NCBI GenBank assembly: GCA_002452745.1
Contig: DKFC01000058.1
Coordinates: 1-64,000, forward strand
Origin: Firmicutes bacterium UBA6806
GTDB taxonomy: Bacteria; Bacillota; Clostridia; Peptostreptococcales; Acidaminobacteraceae
Direction of reading: 5' to 3'
Length of the DNA: 64,000 nt
The position numbers and the translations under genes are program-made. The notes beneath the pieces are model-generated. The model worked only from the letters and a program-made list of their open reading frames with translations, did not search any database and had not been told where the DNA came from. Each line of letters begins with the position of its first letter. Positions within the stretch are counted from its first letter, which is position 1. Of the stretch, positions 17,977-25,782 are shown in pieces.

Positions 17977-18292
17977 TGGTATCCTCCCAATTGCTCGTAA
18001 AAAATATATTTTATATAAAGTATTTACGCTTATTCCGACTCAATGTTGTAAACCTGTTAAAACACTGTATACATTTACTATTATATATAAAAAGATTGTA
18101 TCATTCTACATTATTTTATTTTTTTTTTATTTTTTTCACCAAATTGGCTTGATTCATGCTAAAGAGCTGATATTGCGAGCTTTTTAATATTAACAAATTT
18201 CAATTTGGCACATAAAACGAAATCTGATATCATCGTCTTATACGAATTGTGTTCACTATGAAAAACATCTATAAAATAGGAAGGATTTTTAC
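17977..18292. promoter_or_regulatory. Divergent intergenic region murA / solute-binding protein
   Basis: A 316-bp very AT-rich region between divergent genes. On the plus strand TTGGCA (18205-18210), 17-bp spacer, TATCAT (18228-18233) is a good promoter for the downstream solute-binding protein gene. The murA side has several TATAAT-like sites (near 18090) without a convincing -35. A T-rich stretch lies at 18111-18136. No gene is supported here. Confidence 0.65.
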
Positions 18293-19885
18293 ATGCGTTC
18301 TAAACTCAAGTTTATTTTTTTGCCGTTTCTGCTCTTACTGGCAATTCTCTACTATTTAACTGATCCATTCAACCAGCATCACGTGGGAAAACAGCTGGTG
18401 ATTGGACGCTCTCAGGATGCCATTAGCCTCGATCCTGCAATTACAACCGATTCTGATTCCTTCAAGGTCACTGTGAATCTCTTTGAAAATCTGGTGAAAT
18501 ACGCCCCGGGGAATTCTGACATCATGCCTTCTCTAGCTGAGAGTTGGAAAGTGAGCGAAGATGGTCTGACGTGGACGTTTAAAATAAGAAAAGGGGTTCA
18601 GTTTCACAATGGAGACCCACTGACAGCAGACAGCATCGTGTTTAACTTTGAGCGATGGATGAAGCAAGATAATCCCTATCACACAGGACAGTTTAGCTAC
18701 TGGCTCTACAATTTTGAAGGCTTTCCGGGCATCGTCAAAAGCGTCACTGCACTTTCAGATTACTCTGTGGAAATTGTCTTAAAAGACTCCTATGCCCCTT
18801 TTCTAAGCGTGCTAGCAACCCCAGCATTTGGCATTTCCAGCCCAAATGCCATCATGACCTATAACGAGACTTATTATCAGCATCCTGTCGGCACTGGACC
18901 GTTCAAACTCAAAGAATGGCTCCCGGGGGAATTGGTAGCTCTCGATCGAAATGAACAGTATTGGGGTACAAAATCCAAAGTAGATCGAGTCGTCTTCAAG
19001 GTCATTCCATCTGCGGATGATCGTCTTAACGCCCTTGAATCCGGCGAAATTCACATGGCAGATCACCTCACCACTGATGACTTGATTCAACTAAAGAACA
19101 AAGAGGGCATCAAACTCTACAGACGCCCCTTTTACAATGTCGGTTACTTGGCACTCAACAACCAAAAAGAACCTCTAAACCATCCAGAAGTGAGAAAGGC
19201 AATCCAACATCTCATCGACAAGGACAAACTCGTCTCCGAGGTGTTTTATGGACTGGAGCGGAAAGCGGATTCGTTTCTTCCGCCTCTCTTATGGGGGCAT
19301 CACGAAAGCCTCGTCCATTATGAGTACAGCCCTGAAAAAGCGGCGTCTCTCTTAAAGGCCTCCGGAGTTCACTTGCCCATTAAACTCAAGTTATGGGTCA
19401 TGGACACACCTCGTCCTTATATGTCAAAACCCATAGAAGTCGCTGAATTTATAAAAAAATCCCTTGAAGTTTCAGACATCGAAGTGGACGTCAGCGTTAT
19501 CAAATGGGAAACTTATATCCAGAGCATTAAATCGGGAAATCATCAAATGGCACTTATTGGGTGGAATGGTGACACACTGGATCCCGACAATTTCCTATAC
19601 ACTTTTTTATCAAGCGAAAACACCACCCCTGAAATGGCGAGCAACTACGCCTTCTACAAAAATGATGAAGTGGACTTTCTCCTAAAACAGGCGCGGGAAA
19701 TCACAGATAAGGATTTTAGAAAGAGCCTTTATCGTGAACTTCAAGAAATCGTCCAAGAGGACGCACCATCTATTCCATTGATTCACACCATGCCAGCTAT
19801 TGCGGCCAGAAGCGAAGTAAAGGGCTACCTTCCGAATTGGGCAGGTGAAGAAGTGCTTTCCAGTGTGGACATTGAAACACCCTAG
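18293..19885 (+). CDS. Family 5 extracellular solute-binding protein (peptide-binding type)
   Basis: A 530-aa protein of the oligopeptide/nickel-binding (SBP_bac_5) family. A hydrophobic segment at residues 7-23 acts as signal or anchor; there is no lipobox cysteine after it, unusual for a Gram-positive binding protein. The mature part starts QLVIGRSQDAISLDPA and contains the family signature LAESWKVSEDGLTWTFKIRK plus GVQFHNGDPLTADSIVFNFER. No ABC permease or ATPase gene is nearby. The next genes are a DUF6305 protein, a two-component system, an AbgT transporter and a peptidase, so it may present a peptide ligand to a sensor rather than feed an ABC importer. That role is inference. Confidence 0.88.
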   Translation: MRSKLKFIFLPFLLLLAILYYLTDPFNQHHVGKQLVIGRSQDAISLDPAITTDSDSFKVTVNLFENLVKYAPGNSDIMPSLAESWKVSEDGLTWTFKIRKGVQFHNGDPLTADSIVFNFERWMKQDNPYHTGQFSYWLYNFEGFPGIVKSVTALSDYSVEIVLKDSYAPFLSVLATPAFGISSPNAIMTYNETYYQHPVGTGPFKLKEWLPGELVALDRNEQYWGTKSKVDRVVFKVIPSADDRLNALESGEIHMADHLTTDDLIQLKNKEGIKLYRRPFYNVGYLALNNQKEPLNHPEVRKAIQHLIDKDKLVSEVFYGLERKADSFLPPLLWGHHESLVHYEYSPEKAASLLKASGVHLPIKLKLWVMDTPRPYMSKPIEVAEFIKKSLEVSDIEVDVSVIKWETYIQSIKSGNHQMALIGWNGDTLDPDNFLYTFLSSENTTPEMASNYAFYKNDEVDFLLKQAREITDKDFRKSLYRELQEIVQEDAPSIPLIHTMPAIAARSEVKGYLPNWAGEEVLSSVDIETP

Positions 19886-19948
19886 TTGAATTAACTTGCT
19901 TAAACTAACCTAACTTGATTGAATAAACCTGTTGAAAGGAACTCAGAT

Positions 19949-20548
19949 ATGCAAAAAATAATCGGTTCAAAGTTTCCACTGGCAATCGTCTTTTTGCTCT
20001 TTCTCCTGCTCCCTTGGCTATCCAAAGAAAATGACCATACTGATTTGGCTCTCTATCCCTCTCTTCCAGCACCTATTGCCGAAGAGACCGTCCTCATTAC
20101 CTCAGCAGGGCAGAGTTCTGATACGTATATCATAAAAGACATCGCCAACAATCTGATGATACACAATTATTTTATGCCGCAGGCGCATGAATCCGACCTA
20201 GAAGACATTCACTCAGTGATTGTGGTTGTGGGCTATAGCGATATTGGGGAAAAACTACATGGCATTACCTTTGAAGAAGAATATGCTCGGGTTTCCGCTC
20301 TGTTGGAAGAGAGCCTCAATCTGGGCATCCCCGTTTTGACCATCCATATGGGGGATGATCTTCGAATGGATACAAAGACAAAAAAGCTCCTGGAATTAGT
20401 GTCCTCAAAATCCAGTTACCTCATCGCCACAGAAAACGCCAACAAGGACACTCTCTTTTCTGACCTTGCAGAAAAATATGACATTCCGCTTACCCTTGTG
20501 TCTAGACTTTCAGACATGAGTGAACCCATGGCATCGGCCTTTAAATAG
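19949..20548 (+). CDS. DUF6305 family exported/membrane-anchored protein
   Basis: A 199-aa protein of unknown function. A hydrophobic segment at about residues 7-25 is followed by an extracytoplasmic Rossmann-like alpha/beta domain. Hallmarks are VLITSAGQSSDTYIIK at the domain start, IVVVGYSDIGEKL in the middle, and IPVLTIHMGDDLRMD. These fit the DUF6305 family as I remember it; no biochemical function is established to my knowledge. The ATG at 19949 has AAGGA 8 nt upstream. It is 63 bp after the binding-protein gene and 11 bp before the kinase gene, so it probably belongs to the same transcript. Confidence 0.75.
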   Translation: MQKIIGSKFPLAIVFLLFLLLPWLSKENDHTDLALYPSLPAPIAEETVLITSAGQSSDTYIIKDIANNLMIHNYFMPQAHESDLEDIHSVIVVVGYSDIGEKLHGITFEEEYARVSALLEESLNLGIPVLTIHMGDDLRMDTKTKKLLELVSSKSSYLIATENANKDTLFSDLAEKYDIPLTLVSRLSDMSEPMASAFK

Positions 20549-20559
20549 TGGAGGAAAAC

Positions 20560-21960
20560 ATGGTACACACCTTGCAACAAAGCGCGTCACTACAGCATCG
20601 CCAAATTTCCAAATCAGCTGCTACATTAAAATTAAGATTCTTTATCATCACACTCTTATCCATCGCTTACTTTACATTGCCGTGGCTTCTCAGATCAGAG
20701 TGGTTTAACCTAATCGTAAAAGTGCGCATGGCTATCACAGAAGGGGACAGCGGTACTCTGCTTTTGGCATCAGGATTTTCCAGCATTTTCTTGACCCTTC
20801 AGCACATCATACTCTATCTGGTGCTCATGTTGGGTGCTAAACTGCTCGGTTTGAGCGGACGAGTGTCGGCATTGCTTCAGGGAGGCGCTTTTATTGCAAT
20901 CACTCTTTTAGCTCAAGCGATTCATCATCTGCCCTTTGAAGCCTTCACCGCATCTATGGCACTCTGCGTCCTCTTTTTTATCTCCGAATCACCCGATGCC
21001 AAGCACTATTTAGTCAAGAACTGCTTGATTGCCGTGCAAGTGCTCTTTGCCTTTCAGTGGCTGAATATCATGCCCGCCCTATCCCTTTATGGCTTTGGAC
21101 GGGGAGATGTCTCAGTTAGTATTAAACTCACCTCAGAGTATCTAAACAGCACTTCACTGCTCAACATGATGGGGGGATTCTTCTTCTTTCCACTGATGGT
21201 GGCTTCTATACTGACTTATGTCTTTTTTCAAATCCACCACAAGAACATGGAGATTTTAAAGCAGAACCACCAACAGGAACAAACACTTAGAGACATTCGG
21301 GCAAGCGCCATGGAGAACCGAATATATCAAGAAATCAACGCACTGGCACACGATTTAAAAACACCACTTGTTACCATAAGGGGACTCAACTCACTTCTGG
21401 CCCTTTCAAAAGACACCGCCAAAATTGAACAATACACGGATCGAATAGAAGGCGCAACACACAAAATGAGCGAAATGATTTCCAGCTTTCTCTATGGCTC
21501 ATCCCGTCAGATGCTTGATCCCGCTGAACTGATTCAGTACATTCAAGCTCAGATACCACATGAGGACGAGCACCTAGAAGTCAACATCCTCATTGATGAT
21601 TCTCTGCCTAAGATTCTCATCAATAAAGTCCGGGTTGTGAGGGCGCTTATCAATTTAGTGGAGAATGCCATTGTAGTCAACTCCAACGACGAAATCAAAC
21701 AAATTGACATTCACGCTTTTAGAAGTGATGAATGGGTTATGATAACCGTTTCTGACAACGGCATCGGCATCCCTGAAGAACAGCTCGACGACATTTGGGT
21801 TATTGGACACTCTTCGAACAACACAACTGGGATGGGGCTTCCCTTTGCCAAACAGATTATCGAGGAAAACAACGGCGTTATCTTACTGGAGAGCAAAGTA
21901 GACGTCGGAACCACCGTATATGTTAAATTTCCAATTGAAACAGGGGGGAATGGAAAATGA
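20560..21960 (+). CDS. Membrane sensor histidine kinase
   Basis: A 466-aa kinase. Residues 25-225 contain about six hydrophobic segments, an integral membrane sensor without a large extracellular domain. A short coiled linker leads to the dimerisation domain with the phosphoacceptor motif AHDLKTPLVTI (His near 265). The ATPase domain has the N box NLVENAI, G1 box DNGIGIP and G2 box TGMGLPFAKQI. GGAGG lies 5 nt before the ATG at 20560. Its stop overlaps the start of the response regulator gene as ATGA, so the two form one signalling pair. Lacking its own ligand domain, it may read the neighbouring exported proteins. Confidence 0.93.
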   Translation: MVHTLQQSASLQHRQISKSAATLKLRFFIITLLSIAYFTLPWLLRSEWFNLIVKVRMAITEGDSGTLLLASGFSSIFLTLQHIILYLVLMLGAKLLGLSGRVSALLQGGAFIAITLLAQAIHHLPFEAFTASMALCVLFFISESPDAKHYLVKNCLIAVQVLFAFQWLNIMPALSLYGFGRGDVSVSIKLTSEYLNSTSLLNMMGGFFFFPLMVASILTYVFFQIHHKNMEILKQNHQQEQTLRDIRASAMENRIYQEINALAHDLKTPLVTIRGLNSLLALSKDTAKIEQYTDRIEGATHKMSEMISSFLYGSSRQMLDPAELIQYIQAQIPHEDEHLEVNILIDDSLPKILINKVRVVRALINLVENAIVVNSNDEIKQIDIHAFRSDEWVMITVSDNGIGIPEEQLDDIWVIGHSSNNTTGMGLPFAKQIIEENNGVILLESKVDVGTTVYVKFPIETGGNGK

Positions 21961-22586
21961 ACAACAAGACAATTGTCATCATAGACGATGAAGAGGATAT
22001 TCTCTTTACACTGAGTGAAATTTGCGCTTTCTCTGGTTTTAAGTCCTTTACCGCATCCAACGGTATAGAAGGCTTCGAACGCTGCAAGGAACTGCATCCA
22101 AATCTAGTGATTGTGGACTATCACATGCCGGGATGGGATGGCCTCACAACCGTGAAAAAAATAAAGTCACTTGATCCCACCACGTCCATCCTCGTGCTCA
22201 CAGTGGATGAACGTCAGGAAATTGCCGATAGGTTCATCGCCGTTGGCGCCACTGACTTTGCAATTAAACCTATAAAAGCACCCGACCTCATCGCACGAAT
22301 CAACATCAATCTCAAAATCAATGAAGTGGAAGAAAAACTCTTTAGAGAGCGAGAAAACATGTTCGTGGATAAGGGCATTAGCCCTGCAACGCTCTCGCTA
22401 ATCCTTCAGTATTTTGAGGAGACTGATTCAGAGAGCGTCACCATAGACGACGTCATCGAAAGTGTCAGCCTCGCCTATCAGACCGTCCATAGGTACATTC
22501 GGCACCTTGTGGAAATAGAAAAACTAGAAGTGATTCCCGAATACGGCCAAAAGGGACGCCCCAAAAATCGGTACCGTCTGCTTTAG
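21957..22586 (+). CDS. Response regulator, CitB/DcuR-like with winged helix output
   Basis: A 209-aa transcriptional regulator. The receiver domain (1-120) has acidic residues in IIDDEED, the phosphorylated Asp in VIVDYHMPGWDGL (about 54), Thr in LVLTVD and Lys in AIKPIKAPD. Residues 140-209 form a DNA-binding domain ending in EYGQKGRPKNRYRL, the GRPxxxY ending typical of the CitT/DcuR group that controls organic acid transporters. The likely target is the transporter gene 150 bp downstream, whose promoter has a good -10 but no -35, as expected for an activated promoter. Confidence 0.92.
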   Translation: MNNKTIVIIDDEEDILFTLSEICAFSGFKSFTASNGIEGFERCKELHPNLVIVDYHMPGWDGLTTVKKIKSLDPTTSILVLTVDERQEIADRFIAVGATDFAIKPIKAPDLIARININLKINEVEEKLFRERENMFVDKGISPATLSLILQYFEETDSESVTIDDVIESVSLAYQTVHRYIRHLVEIEKLEVIPEYGQKGRPKNRYRLL

Positions 22587-22672
22587 TCTTTATTCATGCC
22601 CACAATAATGCCTTTTACACTGTTTTTTTCAGAGAAAAAAGTGACAAAACCCCATTTTTCAAATTTTCTAAC

Positions 22673-22710
22673 TATAATTTATAGAAGCGAGATGGTTTAT
22701 GTCCCATCTC
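22673..22710 (+). promoter_or_regulatory. Candidate activated promoter and leader hairpin of the AbgT gene
   Basis: TATAAT at 22673-22678 has no recognisable -35 at 16-18 bp (sequence there is ccccat). Ten bases downstream lies an inverted repeat GAGATGG (22689-22695) and CCATCTC (22704-22710) with an 8-nt loop. It is not followed by T residues, so it is not a terminator. The start codon is at 22735. Confidence 0.45.
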
Positions 22711-22734
22711 TAAGAAAATTATCAGGGGGTAAAT

Positions 22735-24270
22735 ATGGAGAACATGTCAAACAAATCGACTCAAAAATCCGGTCTTTTTAATCGGTTTTTGAATCTTGTG
22801 GAAAAAGGCGGAAACAAACTGCCACATCCAGTTACAATTTTCTTATGGCTCAGTTTATTTGTCATCATTATTTCTGAAATTGCCGTTCGAGCAGGTCTAA
22901 CCGTAAACTATTACGATGCAAAGTCAAAAGCTGATGCAACTGTATCTGCTGTTTCGCTGCTCAACAAGGGCGGTCTTCAGTACATTATCAATTCAGCAAC
23001 CAAGAATTTTACGAGTTTTGCACCACTGGGAACGGTACTCGTTGCCATGTTGGGGGTTGGTGTTGCAGAGGGAACTGGTTTAATCAGTTCAGCACTCAAA
23101 AGACTTGTACTAAGCACACCTAAGCAACTGATTACAGCAGTCGTTGTCTTTGCCGGAATCATGTCAAACGTGGCATCTGACGCTGGTTACGTCGTACTGG
23201 TACCACTTGGCGCCATTGTATTTTTGAGTTTTGGCCGTCATCCAATGGCAGGTCTTGCAGCAGCGTTTGCTGGGGTTTCAGGTGGCTTCTCAGCCAATTT
23301 ACTCCTTGGAACCATTGATCCACTCTTAACTGGAATCACCAACGAAGCTCTAAAAGTTGGTTCAATTGACATGACTATTTCACCTACCAGCAACTGGTGG
23401 TTTATGATTGCCTCTACATTCTTACTTGTGGCACTTGGCACTTTTGTCACTGAAAAAATCGTCGAGCCTCGCCTTGGTTCCTATAAAGGTGAGCATAAAA
23501 TAGAAAACATGGAAGTGACTGCGGCAGAGAAAAAAGGTCTCACTGCGGCAGGTATTTCACTCGTAGTCTTTACAGGATTGTTCCTTTTAGCAACTGTGCC
23601 ATCAGGCGGTTTAATGAGAGTCGACGGCGACTTGAGCGGCTTTATCCACGATGGACTCGTCCCAACTATCATGCTCTTTTTCTTCATTCCCGGCCTTGTA
23701 TATGGAAAAGTTGCCGGTACGATCAAATCAGACAAAGATGTTGTCAAATTCATGACAAAAGCAATGTCTGGCATGGGTGGATATTTGGTACTTGCCTTTG
23801 TAGCCGCTCAGTTTGTAAAGTACTTTAGCTACACAAACCTGGGTATCATCTTGGCTGTTAGTGGCGCAAATCTTTTAAAGTCAATTGGATTTACTGGATT
23901 ACCACTTATCCTTACATTTATTGTCGTTGCAGCATTCATCAACCTCTTTATCGGTTCGGCTTCGGCAAAATGGGCAATTATGGCACCAATTTTCGTACCG
24001 ATGATGTTCCAACTTGGCATTACGCCTGAATTAACTCAGCTTGCCTACAGAATTGGTGACTCTACGACAAACATCATTTCTCCGTTGATGTCCTATTTTG
24101 CGGTTATCGTCACTTTTGCTCAAAAATACGATGAAGATACTGGCATTGGCACACTGATATCGTCCATGATTCCGTATTCACTGGTCTTCTTGGCTGGCTG
24201 GACAGTCTTGTTGGTTATCTGGTATTTTACTGGTCTTCCAATCGGTCCTGGTGCCTATATGACGCTTTAA
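22735..24270 (+). CDS. AbgT family transporter
   Basis: A 511-aa membrane protein of the AbgT family, named for the E. coli p-aminobenzoyl-glutamate importer; other members export sulfonamides. About 12 hydrophobic stretches, including two re-entrant-like hairpins. Family motifs: NKLPHPVTIFLWLSLFVI near residue 35, PLGTVLVAMLGVGVAEGTGL, ISPTSNWWFMIASTF and the C-terminal IGSASAKWAIMAPIFVPM and GDSTTNIISPLM. The start ATG has AGGGGGT 4-5 nt upstream. It is followed by a terminator and then an M20 peptidase, the same pairing logic as E. coli abgAB-abgT, where a hydrolase cleaves the imported acyl-glutamate. Substrate unproven. Confidence 0.93.
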   Translation: MENMSNKSTQKSGLFNRFLNLVEKGGNKLPHPVTIFLWLSLFVIIISEIAVRAGLTVNYYDAKSKADATVSAVSLLNKGGLQYIINSATKNFTSFAPLGTVLVAMLGVGVAEGTGLISSALKRLVLSTPKQLITAVVVFAGIMSNVASDAGYVVLVPLGAIVFLSFGRHPMAGLAAAFAGVSGGFSANLLLGTIDPLLTGITNEALKVGSIDMTISPTSNWWFMIASTFLLVALGTFVTEKIVEPRLGSYKGEHKIENMEVTAAEKKGLTAAGISLVVFTGLFLLATVPSGGLMRVDGDLSGFIHDGLVPTIMLFFFIPGLVYGKVAGTIKSDKDVVKFMTKAMSGMGGYLVLAFVAAQFVKYFSYTNLGIILAVSGANLLKSIGFTGLPLILTFIVVAAFINLFIGSASAKWAIMAPIFVPMMFQLGITPELTQLAYRIGDSTTNIISPLMSYFAVIVTFAQKYDEDTGIGTLISSMIPYSLVFLAGWTVLLVIWYFTGLPIGPGAYMTL

Positions 24271-24293
24271 TCAAAATGATAGAACTTCTTGCT

Positions 24294-24330
24294 GAAAGAA
24301 ACAGAAATCAATCTGTTTCTTTCGAATTTT
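24294..24330 (+). terminator. Terminator between AbgT gene and peptidase gene
   Basis: Perfect 11-bp arms gaaagaaacag (24294-24304) and ctgtttctttc (24313-24323) followed by gaatttt. A TATAAT at 24346-24351 just downstream may give the peptidase its own promoter, with weak -35. Confidence 0.75.
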
Positions 24331-24391
24331 AATATGGATTTTTAGTATAATAGTAGTAGAACAGGAACTCACTGTACTTAGGAGGTAAACA

Positions 24392-25507
24392 ATGATTAAT
24401 CAAGAACGTCTTGTAAATGAATTTATGCGCTATGTGCAAATCTCCAGCCCAACTAAGAGCGAATCAGAATTTGCCGGTTTTATCAAAGGAGAATTGGAGG
24501 CACTTGGATTTTCTGTCATCATCGACGATGCAGGTGAGAAAGTCGGCAGCAACAGTGGAAATGTCATTGCAAAATTAGATGGCAATACAGAGGGAGAACC
24601 AATCTTATTCAGTTGTCACATGGACACAGTTTCTCCAGGCGTTGACATCAAACCTCATATAAAAGATGGCGTCATCTACAGCGACGGAACCACTGTGCTC
24701 GGTGCTGATGACAAGGCTGGGATTGCAGCTATTTTAGAAGCATTAAAAGTCATAAAAGAGGAAAACCGCTCACATGGCCCTCTGGAAATCTCATTTAGCA
24801 TTTTCGAAGAAGGTGGCTTGCATGGGGCAAAAAACCTCGACTACAGCCTCTTTAAATCAAAAAAAGCCTTCATCTTGGACAGCGGTGGCGACCCGGGTCA
24901 AATTATTATCCAAGGCCCTGCACAAGATAAAATACATGTAAAGGTTACTGGTAAACCTGCACATGCTGGCGTTTCTCCAGAAGATGGCATCAGTGCCATC
25001 ATGGTTGCCTCTGAGGCAATCTCAAACATGAAACTGCTTAGAATTGACGAGGAAACAACAGCTAACATTGGCAGTATAAACGGAGGCGGCGCAACAAATA
25101 TCGTCACACCAGAAGTCATCATTGCCGCTGAAGCACGCTCCCTTGACAATTCAAAACTCTCCGCGCAGTCAAATCATATGAAGGCCTGTTTTGAAGCTGC
25201 TGCTGAAAAATTTGGCGCTAAAGTGGAGGTGGACGTGGTTCGCATGTACAACGCCTTCGCTGTGGATGAATCAGATGAGATTGTCAAAATTACCAAAGAA
25301 GCATGTGCCAATATCGGGGTTGAGGGATTTACGGCATCAACTGGAGGTGGCAGTGATACCAACGTCTTCAACGGAAATGGCATTAAGGCCATCAATTTGG
25401 GCATTGGTGAGCGAAAACCACATACACTGGAAGAACACATCTACATCAAAGACCTCACAAAAGTTTCCGAACTTGTTTTGGAACTCATTAAACTTCATAC
25501 TAAGTAA
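24392..25507 (+). CDS. M20 family metallopeptidase, PepT-like
   Basis: A 371-aa zinc-dependent aminopeptidase/deacylase of the M20 family, close to the PepT-like YqjE group. Metal ligands and catalytic residues are in place: SCHMDTV (His near 75), LGADDKAG (Asp), the catalytic pair FEEGGLHGA (Glu-Glu), ILDSGG (Asp) and the final His in ERKPHTLEEHIYI. The dimerisation lid contains GKPAHAGVSPEDGISA. GGAGG lies 6 nt before the ATG. No signal peptide, so it acts in the cytoplasm, probably on what the neighbouring AbgT transporter imports. Confidence 0.93.
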   Translation: MINQERLVNEFMRYVQISSPTKSESEFAGFIKGELEALGFSVIIDDAGEKVGSNSGNVIAKLDGNTEGEPILFSCHMDTVSPGVDIKPHIKDGVIYSDGTTVLGADDKAGIAAILEALKVIKEENRSHGPLEISFSIFEEGGLHGAKNLDYSLFKSKKAFILDSGGDPGQIIIQGPAQDKIHVKVTGKPAHAGVSPEDGISAIMVASEAISNMKLLRIDEETTANIGSINGGGATNIVTPEVIIAAEARSLDNSKLSAQSNHMKACFEAAAEKFGAKVEVDVVRMYNAFAVDESDEIVKITKEACANIGVEGFTASTGGGSDTNVFNGNGIKAINLGIGERKPHTLEEHIYIKDLTKVSELVLELIKLHTK

Positions 25508-25518
25508 CTGCTAAAAGT

Positions 25519-25580
25519 GCCCCCTATGAACAGCCTCACGCCTTTTTTATCCGTGAAAAGTCAGTTCAAGGGGGCTTTTT
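25519..25580 (+). terminator. Terminator after the M20 peptidase gene
   Basis: gccccctatgaac (25519-25531) pairs imperfectly with gttcaagggggc (25564-25575); a smaller cacg/cgtg helix lies inside the loop; five T follow. Confidence 0.7.
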
Positions 25581-25782
25581 ATTTTCATTTCTAAATAAAT
25601 TCCCTCTCAATTAACCTCAAATTATGTCATCTTAAACCATCTACAGCTGATCTAACAGGAAATCCCCTCAGCTTCCCACATTACAACAGCTACCCAGTAA
25701 GCGGCTATGAACATTGTATCCCTTGTTGACCTACTGCTTAAACTGGGTATCTATAACTCGTCATAACTTTTAGGAGGAACAC

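Noticed and set aside
25581..25782. Cyclic di-GMP riboswitch before the diguanylate cyclase
   Set aside because: Neither class I nor class II conserved segments are present; only an imperfect inverted repeat is seen.
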